From: Brachionus manjavacas
Taxonomy: Eukaryota; Rotifera; Eurotatoria; Ploima; Brachionidae
Reading direction: 5' to 3'
Assembly: GCA_019054805.1 (NCBI GenBank)
Contig: JAHQIY010000007.1
Span: 6,267,501-6,331,500 of the forward strand
Length of the DNA: 64,000 bases
Position 1 is the first letter of the stretch, and each line of letters begins with the position of its first letter. The translations under genes were made by a program, and so were the position numbers. Positions 57,176-64,000 of the stretch are shown one piece after another. The notes beneath the pieces are model-generated. The model ran no database searches, was not told the DNA's origin, and was given only the letters and a program-made list of their open reading frames with translations.

Positions 57176-60100
57176 ACCAAAAAATTGATTGAAAAAAGCC
57201 TTTTTGAAAACTGTAAAAAAATGGGTTTTTTTCTCTTATTCGAAGTCGCCTAATTTCTTGTCCTTTTTACTATTTAGACTTCTGTAAATTGTAACACGTA
57301 TAACTTTTTGCGCTCATAGTTTGAGCTATTAATCATTATCGTAGCTAAAAAAATGAACATTTTGCATTACCTTGAAAACTGAGTCCTTGGCAAACACTTG
57401 TAAGCTTCCCGTGTGCATAACTTTTCAAATCTTTGAGCTTTTTACGGTCTGTAAAAGCCAAAGTCAAGAAAATGTCGAGATCTATCTGGTGGTATCTTCG
57501 GTTTTCCGAAAATCGAAAAATTGATTGAAAAAAACCTTTTTGAAAACTGTAAAAAAATGGGTTTTTTTCTCTTTTTCGAAGTCGCCTAATTTATTGTCCT
57601 TTTTCTTTTTTGGTCTTCTATAAATTGTAACACGTATAACTTTTTGCGCTCTTGAATTTGAGCTGTTAATCATTATCGTAGCTAAATAAATGAACATTTT
57701 GCATTACCTTGAAAACTGAGTATTTGGAAAACACTAGTAAGCTTCCCGTGTGCATAACTTTTCAAATATTTGAACTTTTTACGATCTGTAAAAGCCAAAG
57801 TCAAGAAAATGTCGAGATCTATCTGGTGGTATCTTTGGTTTTCCGAAAATCGAAAAATTGATTGCAAAAAACCTTTTTGAAAACTGTAAAAAAATGGGTT
57901 TTTTTCTCTTTTTCAAAGTCGCCTAATTTATTGTCCTTTTTACTATTTAGACTTCTGTAATTTGTAACACGTATAACTTTTTGCGCTCTTGAATTTGAGC
58001 TGTTAATCATTATCGTAGCTAAAAAAATGAACATTTTGCATTACCTTGAAAACTGAGTCCTTGGAAAATACATTTTGGTTTCCCGTGTGCAAAACTTTTC
58101 TAATCTTTGAGCTTTTTAGATCTGTTAAAGCCAAAGTCAAGAAAATGTCGAGATCTATCTGGTGGTATCTTTGGTTTTCCGAAAATCGAAAAATTGATTG
58201 AAAAAAACCTTTTTGAAAACTGCAAAAAAATGGGTTTTTTTCTCTTTTTCAAAGTCGCCTAATTTCTTGTCCTTTTTACTATTTAGACTTCTCTAATTTG
58301 TAACACGTATAACTTTTTGCGCTCTTGAATTTGAGCTGTTAATCATTATCGTAGCTAAATAAATGAACATTTTGCATTACCTTGAAAACTGAGTCCTTGG
58401 AAAATACATCTAGGTTTCCCGTGTGCAAAACTTTTCTAATCTTTGAGCTTTTTTCGATCTGTAAAAGCCAAAGTCAAGAAAATGTCGAGATCTATCTGGT
58501 GGTATCTTTGGTTTTCCGAAAATCGAAAAATTGATTGCAAAAAACCTTTTTGAAAACTGTAAAAAAATGGGTTTTTTTCTCTTTTTCGAAGTCGCCTAAT
58601 TTATTGTCCTTTTTCTTTTTTGGTCTTCTATAAATTGTAACACGTATAACTTTTTGCGCTCTTGAATTTGAGCTGTTAATCATTATCGTAGCTAAATAAA
58701 TGAACATTTTGCATTACCTTGAAAACTGAGTCCTTGGAAAACACTTGTAAGCTTCCCGTGTGCATAACTTTTCAAATCTTTGAGCTTTTTACGATCTGTA
58801 AAAGCCAAAGTCAAGAAAATGTCGAGATCTATCTGGTGGTATCTTTGGTTTTCCGAAAATCGAAAAATTGATTGCAAAAAACCTTTTTGAAAACTGTAAA
58901 AAAATGGGTTTTTTTCTCTTTTTCAAAGTCGCCTAATTTATTGTCCTTTTTACTATTTAGACTTCTGTAATTTGTAACACGTATAACTTTTTGCGCTCTT
59001 GAATTTGAGCTGTTAATCATTATCGTAGCTAAATAAATGAACATTTTGCATTACCTTGAAAACTGAGTCCTTGGAAAACACTAGTAAGCTTCCCGTGTGC
59101 ATAACTTTTCAAATATTTGAACTTTTTACGATCTGTAAAAGCCAAAGTCAAGAAAATGTCGAGATCTATCTGGTGGTATCTTCGGTTTTCCGAAAATCGA
59201 AAAATTGATTGCAAAAACCTTTTTGAAAACTGTAAAAAAATGGGTTTTTTTCTCTTTTTCAAAGTCGCCTAATTTATTGTCCTTTTTACTATTTAGACTT
59301 CTGTAATTTGTAACACGTATAACTTTTTGCGCTCTTGAATTTGAGCTGTTAATCATTATCGTAGCTAAAAAAATGAACATTTTGCATTACCTTGAAAACT
59401 GAGTCCTTGGAAAATACATTTTGGTTTCCCGTGTGCAAAACTTTTCTAATCTTTGAGCTTTTTTCGATCTGTAAAAGCCAAAGTCAAGAAAATGTCGAGA
59501 TCTATCTGGTGGTATCTTTGGTTTTCCGAAAATCGAAAAATTGATTGAAAAAAACCTTTTTGAAAACTGCAAAAAAATGGGTTTTTTTCTCTTTTTCAAA
59601 GTCGCCTAATTTCTTGTCCTTTTTACTATTTAGACTTCTGTAATTTGTAACACGTATAACTTTTTGCGCTCTTGAATTTGAGCTATTAATCATTATCGTA
59701 GCTAAAAAATTGACAATTTTTCATTGCTTTGAAAACTGAGTCCTTGGCAAACACTAGTAAGTTTACCGTGTGCAAAACTTTTCAAATATTTGAGCTTTTT
59801 TCGATCTGTAAAAGCCAAAGTCAAGAAAATGTCGAGATCTATCTGGTGGTATCTTTGGTTTTCCGAAAATCGAAAAATTGATTGCAAAAAACCTTTTTGA
59901 AAACTGTAAAAAAATGGGTTTTTTTCTCTTTTTCAAAGTCGCCTAATTTATTGTCCTTTTTACTATTTAGACTTCTGTAATTTGTAACACGTATAACTTT
60001 TTGAGCTCTTGAATTTGAGCTATTAATCATTATCGTAGCTAAAAAATTGACAATTTTTCATTGCTTTGAAAACTGAGTCCTTGGCAAACACTAGTAAGTT

Positions 60101-63100
60101 TACCGTGTGCAAAACTTTTCAAATATTTGAGCTTTTTCGATCTGTAAAAGCCAAAGTCAAGAAAATGTCGAGATCTATCTGGTGGTATCTTTGGTTTTCC
60201 GAAAATCGAAAAATTGATTGCAAAAAACCTTTTTTGAAAACTGTAAAAAAATGGGTTTTTTTCTCTTTTTCAAAGTCGCCTAATTTATTGTCCTTTTTAC
60301 TATTTAGACTTCTGTAATTTGTAACACGTATAACTTTTTGCGCTCTTGAATTTGAGCTGTTAATCATTATCGTAGGCAAAAAAATAAACATTTTGCATTA
60401 CCTTGAAAACTGAGTCCTTGGAAAACACTAGTAAGCTTCCCGTGTGCATAACTTTTCAAATCTTTGAGCTTTTTTCGATCTATAAATGCCAAAGTCAAGA
60501 AAATGTCGAGATCTATCTGGTGGTATCTTTGGTTTTCCGAAAATCGAAAAATTGATTGAATAAAACCTTTTTGAAAACTGTAAAAAAATGGGTTTTTTTC
60601 TCTTTTTCAAAGTCGCCTAATTTCTTGTCCTTTTTACTATTTAGACTTCTGTAATTTGTAACACGTATAACTTTTTGCGCTCTTGAATTTGAGCTATTAA
60701 TCATTATCGTAGGCAAAATAATGACTATTATGCATTAACTTGAAAAACTGAGTCCTTGGAAAACACTAGTAAGCTTCCCGTGTGCATAACTTTTCAAATA
60801 TTTGAGCTTTTTTCGATCTATAAATGCCAAAGTCAAGAAAATGTCGAGATCTATCTGGTGGTATCTTGGGTTTACCGAAAATCGAAAAATTGATTGCAAA
60901 AAATTTTTTTGAAAACTGTGTAAAAATGGGTTTTTTTCTCTTTTTCAAAGTCGCCTAATTTCTTGTCCTTTTTTTTTTTTGGGCTGCTGTAAATTGTAAC
61001 ACGTATAACTTTTTGCGCTCTTGAATTTGAGCTGTTAATCATTATCGTAGGCAAAAAAATAAACATTTTGCATTACCTTGAAAACTGAGTCCTTGGCAAA
61101 CACTTGTAAGCTTCCCGTGTGCATAACTTTTCAAATCTTTGAGCTTTTTACGATCTGTAAAAGCCAAAGTCAAGAAAATGTCGAGATCTATCTGGTGGTA
61201 TCTTCGGTTTTCCGAAAATCGAAAAATTGATTGCAAAAAACCTTTTTGAAAACTGTAAAAAAATGTGTTTTTTCTCTTTTTCGAAGTCGCCTAATTTATT
61301 GTCCTTTTTACTATTTAGACTTCTGTAATTTGTAACACGTATAACTTTTTGCGCTCTTGAATTTGAGCTGTTAATCATTATCGTAGCTAAATAAATGAAC
61401 ATTTTGCATTACCTTGAAAACTGAGTCCTTGGAAAACACTATCAAGGTTTCCCGTGTGCATAACTTTTCAAATCTTTGAGCTTTTTCGATCTATAAATGC
61501 CAAAGTCAAGAAAATGTCGAGATCTATCTGGTGGTATCTTCGGTTTTCCGAAAATCGAAAAATTGATTGCAAAAAGCCTTTTTGAAAACTGTAAAAAAAT
61601 GTGTTTTTTTCTCTTTTTCAAAGTCGCCTAATTTCTTATCCTTTTTACTATTTAGACTTCTGTAATTTGTAACACGTATAACTTTTTGCGCTCTTGAATT
61701 TGAGCTATTAATCATTATCGTAGCTAAAAAATTGACAATTTTTCATTGCTTTGAAAACTGAGTCCTTGGCAAACACTAGTAAGTTTACCGTGTGCAAAAC
61801 TTTTCAAATATTTGAGCTTTTTTCGATCTGTAAAAGCCAAAGTCAAGAAAATGTCGAGATCTATCTGGTGGTATCTTTGGTTTTCCGAAAATCGAAAAAT
61901 TGATTGAATAAAACCTTTTTGAAAACTGTAAAAAAATGGGTTTTTTTCTCTTTTTCAAAGTCGCCTAATTTCTTGTCCTTTTTACTATTTAGACTTCTGT
62001 AATTTGTAACACGTATAACTTTTTGCGCTCTTGAATTTGAGCTATTAATCATTATCGTAGGCAAAATAATGACTATTTTGCATTACCTTGAAAACTGAGT
62101 CCTTGGAAAACACTAGTAAGCTTCCCGTGTGCATAACTTTTCAAATATTTGAGCTTTTTTCGATCTATAAATGCCAAAGTCAAGAAAATGTCGAGATCTA
62201 TCTGGTGGTATCTTGGTTTTACCGAAAATCGAAAAATTGATTGCAAAAAACCTTTTTGAAAACTGTAAAAAAATGGGTTTTTTCTCTTTTTCAAAGTCGC
62301 CTAATTTCTTGTCCTTTTTACTATTTGGGCTGCTGTAAATTTGTAACACGTATAACTTTTTGCGCTCTTGAATTTGAGCTATTAATCATTATCGTAGGCA
62401 AAATAATGACCATTTTGCATTGCTTTGAAAACTGAGTCCTTGGCAAACACTAGTAAGTTTACCGCGTGCAAAACTTTTCAAATATTTGAGCTTTTTTCGA
62501 TCTGTAAAAGCCAAAGTCAAGAAAATGTCGAGATCTATCTGGTGGTATCTTTGGTTTTCCGAAAATCGAAAAATTGATTGCAAAAAACCTTTTTGAAAAC
62601 TGTAAAAAAATGGGTTTTTTTCTCTTTTTCAAAGTCGTCTAATTTCTTGTCCTTTTTACTATTAAGACTTCTGTAATATGTAACACGTATAACTTTTTGC
62701 GCTCTTGAATTTGAGCTATTAATCATTATCGTAGGCAAAATAATGACCATTTTGCATTGCTTTGAAAACTGAGTCCTTGGCAAACACAAGTAAGTTTACC
62801 GTATGCAAAACTTTTCAAATATTTGAGCTTTTTTCGATCTGTAAATGCCAAAGTCAAGAAAATGTCGAGATCTATCTGGTGGTATCTTGGGTTTACCGAA
62901 AATCGAAAAATTGATTGAATAAAACCTTTTTGAAAACTGTAAAAAAATGGATTTTTTTCTCTTTTTCAAAGTCGCCTAATTTCTTGTCCTTTTTACTATT
63001 TAGACTTCTGTAATTTGTAACACGTATAACTTAATGCGCTCTTGAATTTGAGCTATTAATCATTATCGTAGGCAAAATAATGACTATTTTGCATTACCTT

Positions 63101-64000
63101 GAAAACTGAGTCCTTGGAAAACACTAGTAAGCTTCCCGTGTGCATAACTTTTCAAATATTTGAGCTTTTTTCGATCTATAAATGCCAAAGTCAAGAAAAT
63201 GTCGAGATCTATCTGGTGGTATCTTGGGTTTACCGAAAATCGAAAAATTGATTGCAAAAAACCTTTTTGAAAACTGTGTAAAAATGGGTTTTTTTCTCTT
63301 TTTCAAAGTCGCCTAATTTCTTGTCCTTTTTACTTTTTGGTCTGCTGTAAATTCTAACACGTATAACTTTTTGCGCTCTTGAATTTGAGCTATTAATCAT
63401 TATCGTAGGCAAAATAATGACTATTTTGCATTACCTTGAAAACTGAGTCCTTGGAAAACACTAGTAAGCTTCCCGTGTGCATAACTTTTCAAATATTTGA
63501 ACTTTTTACGATCTGTAAAAGCCAAAGTCAAGAAAATGTCGAGATCTATCTGGTGGTATCTTTGGTTTTACCGAAAATCGAAAAATTGATTGAATAAAAC
63601 CTTTTTGAAAACTGTAAAAAAATGGATTTTTTTCTCTTTTTCAAAGTCGCCTAATTTCTTGTCCTTTTTACTATTTAGACTTCTGTAATTTGTAACACGT
63701 ATAACTTAATGCGCTCTTGAATTTGAGCTATTAATCATTATCGTAGGCAAAATAATGACTATTTTGCATTACCTTGAAAACTGAGTCCTTGGAAAACACT
63801 AGTAAGCTTCCCGTGTGCATAACTTTTCAAATATTTGAGCTTTTTCGATCTATAAATGCCAAAGTCAAGAAAATGTCGAGATCTATCTGGTGGTATCTTT
63901 GGGTTTTCCGAAAATCGAAAAATTGATTGCAAAAAACCTTTTTGAAAACTGTGTAAAAATGGGTTTTTCTCTTTTTCAAAGTCGCCTAATTTCTTGTCCT
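57176..64000. repeat. Tandem satellite, about 337-bp monomer, about 20 copies, open at the right edge
   Basis: The word gtcgagatctatctggtgg recurs at about 57474, 57811, 58147, 58484, 58821, 59158 and so on to 63875, a spacing of 336-338 bp. Monomers are highly similar, with sets of shared variants: copies 2 and 5 share a ttcttttttggtcttctataaa variant (1010 bp apart), and copies 16 and 19 share a similar ggtctgctg/gggctgctg variant (again 1010 bp apart), suggesting groups of three. No unrelated sequence interrupts it. The small open frames in each monomer (about 60-90 codons, minus strand) change with single-base run-length differences and do not look selected. The left edge is at about 57176; the array continues past 64000. 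Confidence 0.95.

Noticed and set aside
57482..63412. Dozens of 60-90-codon minus-strand ORFs in the satellite
   Set aside because: They tile a 337-bp monomer in overlapping frames and are altered by single-base run differences between monomers; no sign of selection for protein.
57176..64000. CRISPR-like array
   Set aside because: The repeats are about 337 bp without unique spacers, in animal DNA; it is a satellite.

Overview
The window is nuclear DNA of a small-genome invertebrate animal. It is very AT-rich (roughly a quarter G+C by eye). The four spliced genes have animal protein families and short introns (44, 44, 45, 54, 54, 95 and 282 nt), all GT..AG. Transposon remnants of animal type (CR1/L2-like and jockey-like LINEs, Tc1/mariner, hAT, Ty3/Gypsy-type LTR elements, a tRNA-headed SINE) fill most of the rest. 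A rotifer of the Brachionus type would fit the composition and intron size, but this is a low-confidence inference; nothing in the window is diagnostic of a phylum.

Layout. 1-3639: LINE 3' remnants, a SINE with a perfect 13-bp target duplication inside one of them, an inverted-repeat element and a complete hAT-type MITE with an 8-bp target duplication. 3640-27233: three head-to-tail, nearly identical copies of a 7.86-kb unit. Each copy carries the same nested cargo: a Tc1 remnant, a compact LTR retrotransposon (170-bp LTRs, 4-bp target duplication, gag zinc knuckles) and two different LINE fragments on the minus strand. 27234-27640: a LINE remnant resembling the one at the left edge of the window.

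28481-36564 is the first genic stretch: a four-exon VOPP1/Shisa-like single-pass membrane protein (+), a one-exon unknown basic protein (+), a two-exon calexcitin-like EF-hand protein (-) and ribosomal protein eL28/RPL28 (-). CR1-like LINE and mariner remnants lie between them. 36565-44188 is mostly AT-rich sequence without convincing genes, with a few repeat fragments. 44411-46123 encodes epsinR/CLINT1 (ENTH domain, clathrin box and AP-1/GGA ear motifs) in three exons; its first intron is 45 nt and has no in-frame stop.

46880-53345 is a stack of nested mobile elements: a lone, inverted, diverged relative of the right-hand satellite, then a CR1-like LINE interrupted by a foldback element, then a Tc1 element cut by a Ty3/Gypsy 5' end whose gag is strikingly GC-rich, then an hAT transposase pseudogene truncated against that gag. 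54797-56439 is a broken, probably transposon-derived reading frame of a family I cannot name. 57176 to the window end is a roughly 337-bp tandem satellite (about 20 monomers, hints of a three-monomer higher-order repeat) that runs off the right edge.

The host genes show no functional cluster; they are independent housekeeping or signalling genes: translation (RPL28), clathrin/AP-1 trafficking (CLINT1), calcium signalling (calexcitin-like) and a membrane adaptor with a PPxY motif.
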